Shown in pieces: positions 10,106 through 18,804 of a DNA stretch of 64,000 bases; within the stretch, counting starts at the first letter, position 1; each line of letters begins with the position of its first letter. Source of the stretch: Arcuatula senhousia (lineage: Eukaryota; Mollusca; Bivalvia; Mytilida; Mytilidae). The stretch lies in assembly GCA_963971305.1 (NCBI GenBank), contig CAXARO010000252.1:1-64000 (forward strand). The letters run 5' to 3'. The notes under the pieces were generated by a model. The model was given only the letters and a program-made list of their open reading frames with translations. It ran no database searches and was not told where the DNA came from. The translations under genes were made by a program, and so were the position numbers.

Positions 10106-11614
10106 ATGCGTTATATATTTTAAGAAAAAAAAAACACTTTCAAAAAGTCCAAAATGGTAAGGCCAAAATCATTTAATAAAAACGATGATACATACAAGAG
10201 GATACATACGACAAAATCGCTCTTCAGCAAATATTTTTATTTTCATTTTTCAATAATGGTTTATTATCCAGTTCAAAATCTTTCTAAGAATATGTTTGCC
10301 ATTTTGATTTCAATCATGTAAAATTGGTGAGCACTTTTGATTTTGACTAATTTGATAGAACAGATTGTGTTTTTAATAATGTAATGGAGAATATTCCCTT
10401 GGTGTATGTCATCAAAAGGTTATGTAGATGGAGTCTTATACTTTCATGTAGTGCGTTTTTGTAGTCGACACCCTTCCGTTCCTAAATGCTAATCATAACA
10501 TGGTAAAACAAACCTATAAATAAGAATATAGCAGACATACATGTAAAAAATATAAATTATATACTGTCTTGTTTTTTGTCTTCATTCATTCATTCTAGTG
10601 TGAATTACAGAATTGCTTTCTCCCTCTCACAGCAGCGGTATCAAAGTGCTTAAAATTGTATTCGCAAATTAAATCACTGCTGGTAGTTAAATGTCGTCGT
10701 TAGTTTTCCCACCATTTGACATTTTTGACGTGTGCTCTAAAATCTTATTCGCAAATTTTCGAACGGGTTCTCTCCCAGAAATAGTCGTGGATCAAATAGG
10801 TTTTTACCACAGAAAAGCAATTCCAACAAGTTATTATTTCGTTGGATTCTTAAATTCGTGGATCAGCCTACCCATAAAAACCACGAAAATTGGGACCCAA
10901 CGAATAAAAAGGAATTCACAGTACCGTATATCGGGTTATTTTGGCTATGTTGGCGTGAATCGCCAAAACACAAATTGCTAACTTTTTTAAATCGTGTTCA
11001 ATTGAATGGTTAAGTTTAATAAAACACCACGTTTTGCACAAATAACAGAAAAAAAAACACCAAAATTGTCTTCCACAAAAAATAACGGTATACGGTAATT
11101 TCCCCACCCTTTTTATTAACAAGCTTTCGAAGGCTGGCATGCTGAAAATAAAAAAAAATCATCTTTGGGATGAAGAAATTAATTTTTATCCACTCCTGAG
11201 TGGAGAAGAGGAGATATAATAGACACATTAATATAAATTCAAAATAACAAACTGGTATACAAAAACGTTGTTGGTAACAACCAATTGAAAAATATTTGCC
11301 CGGGGGCTTGTCATTTTTCTGACCTAGGCATTAAAATAGGTAATATCTTTATAAAAGGTAGTAAATAGGTAGCTTTTGGGGAACATTAGAATGTCAAAGT
11401 TTGCAGGGACAAGGTCAAACTGAATTCAGTTAATATAAACGAGAACAACGAGAAGAAACATAACCTATAAACACATACAAAACCAGACCAGTAAAAATCA
11501 AAAGGGACCAAAAGCTCAACAAGAAAAAAAAACACACTAAGTCTTAATCTGATTTATTCTTTAATTTTTTTAAAAATGTCTTGAGTGGAGACAGCAACCA
11601 TTTTGAACTGTTAT
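10106..11614. other. Gene-free stretch, probably intron or 5' flank
   Basis: About 1.5 kb of AT-rich DNA between the foldback structure and the first symporter exon. No credible ORF. It holds a small imperfect hairpin (10834-10908) and A/T runs; otherwise nothing was seen. Confidence 0.5.
10834..10908. repeat. Small imperfect hairpin
   Basis: TTATTTCGTTGG (10834-10845) pairs with CCAACGAATAAA, and AAATTCGTGG pairs with CCACGAAAATT, giving a roughly 75-base stem-loop. It may be the core of a dispersed hairpin element; no second copy is visible here. Confidence 0.45.
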
Positions 11615-11840
11615 GGCAGAGCAACGGGTGTGCTTAAGCAAAAGAAACTGCTAACTCTTCCGGAGCACCTGAGTTCACTCATGTGAGGACTTGAGTTCAT
11701 GTTGTTGACTTCTGTTCGGTTGATTTTGAGTTTTGTGTGTTTCCTTTCTTCGTGCTGTTCGTTCGTGTTTTCTGGTTTTATTGTTGTCCTTTCGAACTTT
11801 TGACATTCGAATGCCCCGGCCAATTAGTGCCTCTTTGCTA
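11615..11840 (+). repeat. Short dispersed repeat family, copy B
   Basis: Shares CAACGGGTGT, ACTCTTCCGGAGCACCTGAG, TTTCGAACTTTTGACATTCG and GTGCCTCTTTGC with copy A in the same order and orientation. It sits just upstream of the first symporter exon. Confidence 0.75.
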
Positions 11841-11901
11841 CTTTCATGGCTTTTTCATTCATTTCATTTCGATTTTGATTAGCTTATATTTGCATTTTTA
11901 G

Positions 11902-12024
11902 AATACATTTGACACCGCTTTTGATGCAGGTGGAAAAGTAAGCACTGGTCTAACAGCCACCACAATCATATCACAGTGGACATGGGCGGCAACCCTGCTG
12001 CAGTCAGCCACAGTGGCTACCAAG
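11902..12024 (+). CDS. DUR3: DUR3-like urea/solute symporter, exon with WTWAATLLQS motif
   Basis: A 41-codon exon between the acceptor TGCATTTTTAG and the donor AAG|GTGAGTAC, both phase 0. It encodes STGLTATTIISQWTWAATLL and then QSATVATK, a signature of the urea-proton symporter DUR3 branch of the sodium:solute symporter (SLC5) family, which lies in a membrane helix of the transport core. Three further exons downstream continue the same protein in phase. Earlier exons were not found and probably lie upstream of the window. The substrate is inferred from the family; other SLC5-like solutes are possible. Confidence 0.75.
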
Positions 12025-12139
12025 GTGAGTACATGAAGAGCAAAGCTGTACCAGTCGTTAGTACGAAAATGTCAGTATTAAATAGGTAAACATAAAATCA
12101 ATTCAAAAGCATACCGCACAAAATACAGGAAACAAAACA

Positions 12140-12345
12140 TCAATCCGCAACGTCAAGCAAAGAAGCAAAGAGGCATCAATGGGGTATTCAAGTACTTAAA
12201 GTCCGAAAGGGCAACGACAAAACCGGTAAACATAAACAAAAACAGTGCAAAGAAACACAAAACACAAAATCAACAGAACAAAAATCAACAACGCGAACTC
12301 AAGTCGTGACAAGAGTGAACTCAGGTGCTCCGGAAAAGTAAGTCA
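12140..12345 (-). repeat. Short dispersed repeat family, copy C
   Basis: Inverted copy: GAAGCAAAGAGGCATCAATG, AAGTCCGAAAGGGCAACGAC, CGCGAACTCAAGTCG and GTGAACTCAGGTGCTCCGGA in the order expected for the reverse complement of copy A. It lies in the intron after the 11902-12024 exon. Confidence 0.75.
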
Positions 12346-12399
12346 TTCGTGACCTCATCCAGCTGAGTTAACCTGGTGTGACAAAGAAGAATAGGAGAA

Positions 12400-12560
12400 A
12401 GGCAGAGGTACCAATGGGTTATCCGAAAGGGAAAACAAACCCAAGAAAACATGAAAGAGAACAGCACGAAGAAACAGACATTACGAAAACACAAAAAATA
12501 GAAGCAACTAAAAGACAATCAACATCACGAACTCTAATCGTAACGAGAAAGTAAGGAATG
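12400..12560 (-). repeat. Short dispersed repeat family, copy D (divergent)
   Basis: GGCAGAGGTACCAATGGGTT, ATCCGAAAGGGAAAACAAAC and CACGAACTCTAATCG match the inverted family in order. It directly follows copy C, so two inverted copies lie in tandem. More diverged than copies A to C. Confidence 0.6.
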
Positions 12561-12839
12561 TCTTTAGCAAACCTGGTGCGCTGCTAATGATCAATGAAAC
12601 GTGTCAAATCAGGTAAAGAAGGACAAAACAAAGCCCAACGACAAACCATTATCCGACACATCTGAGAAGTAGCAACCCCATGTTTGTCTATGAGTTTGAT
12701 ATCTTCCATAAACATAGGCTATTAATTATCATCAAATTGAAATTTTAAGTGTATAACTGCATTGTCCATCCATTACTACTTTGATTTTCTTGATGGAATC
12801 TGATTCAATATTATACTATAAAAGGACATTTAAAATTAT

Positions 12840-12996
12840 CAATTGGTATAAAATAAACCGCCTCCCACCTGCATTGTTTTGCCTTTTACGATCAAGCAGT
12901 TGGATTAAGTATATGGTTTTAAAAGAACTTAATATCCAATTGCTTGATCACCAAGTAAAAAAGTGAGGTGATAGTCAGTTTATTTTATACCAGTTG
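12840..12996. repeat. 157-bp palindromic MITE
   Basis: Terminal inverted repeats CAATTGGTATAAAATAAAC (12840-12858) and GTTTATTTTATACCAGTTG (12978-12996) differ at one base. Inner arms GATCAAGCAGTTGGATTAAG and its inverse (about 12929-12951) also pair, so almost the whole element folds back on itself. Non-coding; the small open frame across it is an artefact. It lies in the symporter intron 12025-13203. Confidence 0.8.
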
Positions 12997-13203
12997 ACAG
13001 ATTAAAATGAAATAGTTGAATTGTAATGTTGAAAATGAATTAAAGGGGCTCGAGGGTCTAAATTTTAAATAATAGATTTTTCTGTAATTTGGCACATTTA
13101 TAGTCCTTTGTGTAAGGAAAAAAATATATGCAATAAAAAAGGCTATAATTCAGTCAAGATTATAATAAATGGACTATAACATCCATTTATAATATGTTTA
13201 CAG

Positions 13204-13414
13204 TACGGGATCAGTGGACCTTTTTGGTATGCCTCTGGGGCCACGATACAGATTTTACTCTTCTCTATCATATCAGCCCAACTAAAGATACGAGCTCCTG
13301 GAGCCAAGACGTTCCTTCAGGTCATCCGGGCACGGTTTGACAAGAAGACACATGTTACGTTCTGTGTCTTTGGGCTTGTGACCAACTTTATAGTGACTGC
13401 AATGTTAATGCTAG
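13204..13414 (+). CDS. DUR3: DUR3-like symporter, second visible exon
   Basis: Acceptor TTTACAG before 13204 (phase 0) and donor CTAG|GTAAGA after 13414 (phase 1); 70 codons plus one base. It encodes YGISGPFWYASGATIQILLF, a hydrophobic helix following directly from the previous exon as in DUR3 proteins, then a basic loop with KIRAPGAKTFLQVIRARFD and a second helix FCVFGLVTNFIVTAMLML. These are membrane segments of the LeuT-fold transporter. The match in order and phase with the neighbouring exons makes a processed copy unlikely. Confidence 0.78.
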
Positions 13415-13436
13415 GTAAGAAAGGAATACCTTTTAG

Positions 13437-16400
13437 AAAATAATAATTGTTGCCAAACAAATTAGAATAGAATTTAAAAACAGACGTACAGGGTCTATTT
13501 TTATTTTTGGGGTTTATATGCCATCTGATGAATCAATCGAAAATTATAAATGTGTACTAACTTCTCTTGATGCTGTTGTTAGTTATTATTGTAATTATGG
13601 TAGTGTCATAGTAGCTGGCGATCTAAATGCAAGTTGCTTACCCAATGATCTTGCACACTGTAATAACCAGAAAGCCAGAGAACTTATGAATTTTGTTACG
13701 AGGTATGATTTATTGTTTGCTGGTGGTGTAGTTAGAGTTAAAGGTCCAAACTATACATTTGTTACAAAGAAAACAATGATTGATTATGTTTTATTTAGTC
13801 CATTTTTACATAAGCAACTGAGTTCTTACGAAATCCTTGAAGAGGGTACATTTTCCAGTACATCTGACCACCTTCCGATTATCGTAGACTTTAGAATTGA
13901 CTTTAAGCCGCATTTAGTGATGAAATCTTATGACAAACTCCCGGCTTGGCATAAAATTACCGATGAACAAGTTAAAGCTTACCAAGATTATCTTGAGATT
14001 CCACTGTCAAAATTAATTTTAAAGATCGAGGAAACTGATGAACACTTAGATAACATTAACGATCAATTTGTGAAAATATTACATGAAGCGTCGGCTAAAA
14101 CTATTCCTCGGTGTGGTTTTAATCCCTACACTAAACCCTATTGGTCTGACGAACTTAAAGCTGCACACAAAAGAGAGCGCGAAATGCGAGTTAACTGGAT
14201 TAAGCAAGGCCGACCTAGAGGCATGAACTTTGAGTCATATAAACAATATAAACAAGCCAAACGCGATTTTAGAAATCTACAACAGTCTGCATTTGAAAAT
14301 TATCAACAAAACTGTTACGACGATATCAACAAAGCCGCAGAATGTGATTTGCGATTATTTTGGAAAATGGTTAAAAACTTTAAACCAAAAGCATCTAAAA
14401 TTTACCCGGAGATAATTCAAAACGGAGTGGTTTGTGATAATCCTACGTCGATAGCAAATGGTTTTAAAGAATATTTTTCTAATTTGAACAATATTGACAA
14501 TGATACTTTTGACAATGAGACGAAACAGTTTGTTGACAACGCTTATGACGCTATTTTCACCTCATGTCACTCTGAAAATAAAGATATTCCTGGAGGTGTG
14601 ATTGAATTTTCGGAAGTTCTCGAAACAGTTAAATCCCTAAAGAGAAAGAAGGCTGGGGGCCATGACAAGGTACAGAACGAACACTTAATTTATGGCGGTG
14701 ATTTTGTGATTAAAACTTTAATGTCTATGTTCAATTTGATAACCCGTAAAGGATTTGTTCCATCTGATTGGAAGCTTGGATTACTAGTACCGCTTTTTAA
14801 AGGCAGCAATAAACCCAAGACGTCTCCTGATAGCTATCGTCCGATAACTCTACTGCCGTGCATATCTAAGGTGTTTGAACAATTGATAAAGAACAGACTA
14901 ACATTGTGTATTTCTGAAGACTCGTTTCCAAATCCTCAACAAAACGGATTTCAGAAGAATCTCAGTTGCTTAACAGCATCCTTCAATCTACACGAAACTA
15001 TTTTTCACAATCTTGAGCTTAATAGTAAAATTTTTGTAGCTTTTTTAGACAGCCGCAAGGCCTTCGATACTGTATGGCGAAAAGGTTTGATGTTAAAATT
15101 GTATAACCTAAGAGTTAAGGGTCGTTTATGGTCTATTATTAATGATTTGCACCTTAATACAAAGAGTACTGTTATTGTAAACCAGTGTCAATCGTCCTCA
15201 TTTTCTGTGTTAGAGGGTGTTAGACAAGGTAGTGTATTGTCTGGCTTTTTATATTTAGTTTTCATTAATGATTTGATATGTAATATTGAATCTAAAAGTC
15301 AGAATATAGGTATTTATAACATTGTTAGTTCTTCACCTTCGTTAGCTGATGACATATCATGTGTAGCAACTTCCCCATGTGCTCTTCAAACTTTACTTGA
15401 TATTTGTTTTCAGTATTCTAAAACATGGAGATTTGAATTTAACGTTAACAAATCACAGATAGTACAGTTCTCCAAAAATCCCAGAGAGCGCAATGTCCAA
15501 TTTGAATGGTATATTGGTAACGGGAGAGTCCCAGTAGTTGACGAGTATACTCATCTTGGTATAACACTTAACTCTCGTTTTAAATCTAGAAACAGGACTA
15601 ACGAAGCGTGTAGGAAGGGAAAATGTACTTTCTTTGCATTAAAAGGTGTTACCACAAAGTCAACGCATCCGTCAGTATTGATCAAACTATATAAAACTGT
15701 TGTCTTACCAAGCGTACTCTATGGTTGCGAAATGTGGACGGGCATGCAAAATCAGGATGTTAACGTTTTAAATACCTTCCAGCACTTCATTGTTAAGCAT
15801 ATCCTCGACTTGCGAACTACCACAAGATCAGATATGTGTGAGAGCATCATTGGTATTCACCCGATCATCAGTTGTATTCATAAAAAGAAGCTTATCTTTC
15901 TACAAAAACTGTGCAGTCTTGATGTTAAAACCTTAACTAAGCGAATATTCCTAGTCAGACTTTTTTCTTTCTTGTCGGATACTAACAGACGCATGTATGG
16001 ATTTATCCCGGATGTTATTAGTATACTATGCTTTTATAATTTATGTGAACATTTAGTAGACTATATTAATACAGGACTGTTTCCACCTAAGAACAAGTGG
16101 AAGACAATTGTAAATAATGCTATCCATGTTACACAAACGGAAAACTGGTTAACTAGAATTGGATCCGATAATGACTTTGTTCGTTTTAAAAACATTCACA
16201 ATGCAGTCACAATTGCAACATTTTGGAAACACTCCACAACGTTCAGTGAAATAAGAAACTCCTACTTTATAACAAAACTATTAGCATCTATCCCAAACTC
16301 AACAGCAAGTTTATGCAAGGTCTGTTATCGTACCTTTGATGATGTTTATGTGCATGCGTGTTGTTCTTGTCCGTGTACAAAGGAACTCAGAGATGTGTTT

Positions 16401-16610
16401 TGGTGGATGATTATAGAAAACTTTGAACTTCAATTGTATTGTGAGCTGTCAACATATGAAGACGAAACTCTGTTTCAAATGTTACTTGGTCGACTTCCAT
16501 TACACGAATTCGCTGATGCCGATGACAATATTCAGTTCCTGAAGTTGTGCCATTCTCACATTGTAAGCTGTGTGGCTGAGTTTAGCCGATCCGTAAGATT
16601 TCTCATGTGA
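13437..16610 (+). CDS. LINE ORF2 remnant: partial endonuclease plus reverse transcriptase
   Basis: Open from 13437 to 16610; the first ATG is at 13518 and gives 1030 residues. Endonuclease sequence is present upstream of that ATG (FIFGVYMPSD spans it), so the ATG is not the natural start and the N-terminal half of the endonuclease is gone. From the ATG: GDLN at 34-37, SDH at 116-118, reverse transcriptase FLDSRKAFD (catalytic Asp 511), and LADD at 609-612 where most relatives have YADD or FADD. A Cys/His-rich patch (CKVC...H.CC.C) lies near residue 935. No frameshift or stop interrupts it, so the insertion is probably recent although dead because of the truncation. Confidence 0.85.
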   Translation, partial: KIIIVAKQIRIEFKNRRTGSIFIFGVYMPSDESIENYKCVLTSLDAVVSYYCNYGSVIVAGDLNASCLPNDLAHCNNQKARELMNFVTRYDLLFAGGVVRVKGPNYTFVTKKTMIDYVLFSPFLHKQLSSYEILEEGTFSSTSDHLPIIVDFRIDFKPHLVMKSYDKLPAWHKITDEQVKAYQDYLEIPLSKLILKIEETDEHLDNINDQFVKILHEASAKTIPRCGFNPYTKPYWSDELKAAHKREREMRVNWIKQGRPRGMNFESYKQYKQAKRDFRNLQQSAFENYQQNCYDDINKAAECDLRLFWKMVKNFKPKASKIYPEIIQNGVVCDNPTSIANGFKEYFSNLNNIDNDTFDNETKQFVDNAYDAIFTSCHSENKDIPGGVIEFSEVLETVKSLKRKKAGGHDKVQNEHLIYGGDFVIKTLMSMFNLITRKGFVPSDWKLGLLVPLFKGSNKPKTSPDSYRPITLLPCISKVFEQLIKNRLTLCISEDSFPNPQQNGFQKNLSCLTASFNLHETIFHNLELNSKIFVAFLDSRKAFDTVWRKGLMLKLYNLRVKGRLWSIINDLHLNTKSTVIVNQCQSSSFSVLEGVRQGSVLSGFLYLVFINDLICNIESKSQNIGIYNIVSSSPSLADDISCVATSPCALQTLLDICFQYSKTWRFEFNVNKSQIVQFSKNPRERNVQFEWYIGNGRVPVVDEYTHLGITLNSRFKSRNRTNEACRKGKCTFFALKGVTTKSTHPSVLIKLYKTVVLPSVLYGCEMWTGMQNQDVNVLNTFQHFIVKHILDLRTTTRSDMCESIIGIHPIISCIHKKKLIFLQKLCSLDVKTLTKRIFLVRLFSFLSDTNRRMYGFIPDVISILCFYNLCEHLVDYINTGLFPPKNKWKTIVNNAIHVTQTENWLTRIGSDNDFVRFKNIHNAVTIATFWKHSTTFSEIRNSYFITKLLASIPNSTASLCKVCYRTFDDVYVHACCSCPCTKELRDVFWWMIIENFELQLYCELSTYEDETLFQMLLGRLPLHEFADADDNIQFLKLCHSHIVSCVAEFSRSVRFLM

Positions 16611-16896
16611 TCTGTCTCAGCATATTTGAGTGATATACAGTTGTCTTGAATTTAGCTGGTTTAACTTTCCCATCAGCTTATTCAAGATTACTGTATAACA
16701 TTTTTCTCCTTCATTTATTTCTTATTGCTTTTGTACCTTTTTTCTCTTTATTTTCTCAGATGTGTGAATTTATATTCTATTATACAGACATTGTGTGTTA
16801 ATTGAATTGATTTGTATGTAAAATTGTATTTTTATAATAATGTAAAATTGTATTCTTATATATCTCATCTAATGAGGAAATAAAGATATGAATGAA
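13437..16896 (+). mobile_element. 5'-truncated LINE with intact remaining ORF
   Basis: Homology to a LINE endonuclease starts in frame right after 13436, only 22 bases past the exon's splice donor. The element ends after 16896 with an AATAAAGATATGAATGAATG tail, typical of LINEs that end in short repeats rather than poly(A). It lies in the sense orientation of the host gene. No clear target-site duplication was found. It belongs to a different family from the LINE at 2265-7200, whose protein differs throughout. Confidence 0.8.
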
Positions 16897-17576
16897 TGGT
16901 AACCATAATTCTTTTTATTCTCAACAACTATGAAATTCTTCAAAAAAATCTTAGTTGATGAATTCGACCCAGCTAAGATGAAACGTCTATGTCATGCTAA
17001 TACACTTAACTATCGATTATGAAGAAAGTAAAAATCAAATCTTTGTTTCATTATATAAAATAATCTATGGACCCCTCTTGATACAAATGGAACATATTTG
17101 CTATTTTTCAATCCTTTTTGAATATCATTTATTAATGAAACATCTGCTCAGACGTCTGGTTTTAAAAGGTAGAGGGCTTTGTGACATTTTGTGTCTGTTC
17201 GATCATATTAAAGATTAGTAAGGAAAATGCGAAGGTGTACCGATTATACAATCCATTGATGTTATTCGAAACACCAGATCAGAATAACTAGTGCAGGTTA
17301 GGAAGCGGATATTCCTAGAGCATTGCTAATTTTAGAAGATAATGGGATTTGGAATAAGTGTATGCGACACAACCTACAATATAAACGACAATTTGAAAAA
17401 TCCACAATGGAAAACAAACAGCAGCCTTCAATGTGACAAGCGGTCGCCGCTTGCTGGTTTGCAATTGGTCCTGAATTGAAAATAAACAACATATGATTCA
17501 ATCCAATCCTAAAGTGCAAATGAAAGACCCTCTTCTTAATAAATTCGACGAATACAGACATCAGCTTTGCTAAAGA

Positions 17577-17632
17577 TTCCTGGCTTCGGACAGGCACATT
17601 TAAAATGTGGCAGGGTTAAACTTAGTCTAGTT
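17577..17632. repeat. Dispersed hairpin repeat, copy 2 fragment
   Basis: CCTGGCTTCGGACAGGCAC, then AAATGTGGCAGGGTTAAAC, matches the core order of the copy at 1985-2200 (CCTGACTTGGTACAGGCAT, GGTGGGTTAAAC). Only the core is visible. Confidence 0.5.
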
Positions 17633-17942
17633 CTTTTAATTTGTCGGTCAGTGCTCCGAACCTGACGTTGGACAAGGCTGCTTTGCCAACAAAGAGACTG
17701 GGATGTGTGCCCCAGGTGGTTTGAGAAAATAGCCCTGCCATAATGAAAACAAGAGTCGTCCGGTTGTAATACGGTCACCTGACCGCTAACAATAGTGGTG
17801 TCCTGTGTTAAGATTTCACGTTCTCTCACTTGAAAAAAAACAAATTGCAGGATTAATTAACTAAGAAAAAGATCATTTTAAGTCCCCCAAGAGGGTAAAT
17901 CGCCCAATCCTTTTTATTTCAGCGGCATTCAAATATTTATAG

Positions 17943-17990
17943 CCGATTGGTCGTGCGTTCCCATTTCCTGCACTTCATCATCAAGTTTTT
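17943..17990. repeat. Short dispersed repeat fragment, also at 28727
   Basis: CCGATTGG, then CCCATTTCCTGCACTTCATC, recurs with few changes at 28727-28768 (CCCATTTCCTCCACTTCATC). Both lie in the same intron in the same orientation, one on each side of the Gypsy element. Function unknown. Confidence 0.5.
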
Positions 17991-18342
17991 CTCGATCGTG
18001 TGTACTGGTTTTATCGATTTGCCCTTTCGATTTGTCTCCTTCTATCAGTGTAAGCAAAACTCAGAAGCAAAATTAAGGTTCCATGTAGAAAATGCAACAT
18101 ACAAGACCATGTATAAGAAGCCTTCAGTGTAAACCAATGACGTAATAGCGTTCTGTGGTATTCTGAAATGAAAAGATGCCCTCCTTTAGTTCTAATTAGT
18201 TTTGGTCTGCAGTTATACCTGTGCATTGATATTATTTGTTAAACGATCAATGTCAGAATAAAATCATAAAAAAAACATATGTCACACAGATCTTTTTGAT
18301 TCAAGAGCCGTATCAATTATCGAAACCTCATTGTACTCTATC

Positions 18343-18346
18343 ATAG
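18343..18346. repeat. Target-site duplication ATAG, left
   Basis: ATAG directly precedes the left LTR and is repeated at 27895-27898 directly after the right LTR. A 4-bp duplication is usual for Gypsy-type integrases. Confidence 0.85.
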
Positions 18347-18584
18347 TGTCGTGCTGGCAATTATGTCAACACGAAATACATATAAATATAACAATAATAC
18401 AATAGTAAAGGAATACCTTAAATCACAATAGGCGGTAAAGTTATCAGGATATCCAACAATACAGCTTCAGCAACACATGGGAAAAGTCAATAGCCTCGTT
18501 CTGGGAATACAAACACTGTAGTGACCAAGATCCATAGGGGAGCTCTACTAGAGGGGACAGTAAAAAGGGGGCACCTGCACCACA
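18347..18584 (-). repeat. 3' LTR of Gypsy element
   Basis: 238 bp, TGTCGTGCTGGC to CACCTGCACCACA on the plus strand. It differs from 27657-27894 at one position (CTACTAGAG against CTACCAGAG). It is preceded, in element orientation, by the purine-rich tract 18585-18598. Confidence 0.95.
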
Positions 18585-18598
18585 TCCGCCCCATCTTT
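18585..18598 (-). promoter_or_regulatory. Polypurine tract of Gypsy element
   Basis: The minus strand reads AAAGATGGGGCGGA immediately before the TG of the 3' LTR. This is the expected position and composition of the plus-strand primer for reverse transcription, although a T and a C interrupt it. Confidence 0.7.
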
Positions 18599-18804
18599 GT
18601 TGCGAAAAGACATGTCTCCAAACACTGACTGCGACAAGGTGACGAGCAGTAAAACTATGAAAACGTTCACTTAACAAAAATACATGTTGAATGGAAATCT
18701 CCCTAACTCCATTACTTTATTACAGTTATAGTAAACAGGAACTGAACATATTTACAATCTGTACAGTATAAAGATTCTGCAATCTCTGATTCAAGGGTTG
18801 GAGC
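18599..18804 (-). other. 3' untranslated region of Gypsy element
   Basis: Between the TatD stop and the purine tract. The minus strand contains TGTAATAAAGTAATGG, with an AATAAA-type signal. No ORF of note. Confidence 0.5.

Larger units (their letters stand above)
16897..18342. other. Intron sequence with small repeats, no gene seen
   Basis: Symporter intron between the truncated LINE and the Gypsy element. It contains two short repeat fragments (17577-17632 and 17943-17990). No exon of the host gene and no other gene is recognised. Confidence 0.5.

Noticed and set aside
10691..11228. Frames of 70-96 codons on both strands
   Set aside because: AT-rich intron or flank with a hairpin repeat; no motif, and frames overlap each other on opposite strands.
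11930..12024. Shorter form of the first symporter exon starting after GATGCAG
   Set aside because: The upstream acceptor TGCATTTTTAG at 11901 has a better pyrimidine tract and keeps the frame open (FDTAFDAGGK); the shorter form remains possible.
12781..12966. 61-codon plus-strand frame
   Set aside because: It lies across a 157-bp palindromic MITE.
17536..17829. Frames of 97-99 codons near 17.3-17.8 kb
   Set aside because: No recognisable domain, and they overlap a dispersed repeat fragment.
18444..18677. 77-codon minus-strand frame
   Set aside because: It runs through the LTR and purine tract of the Gypsy element and has no protein features.
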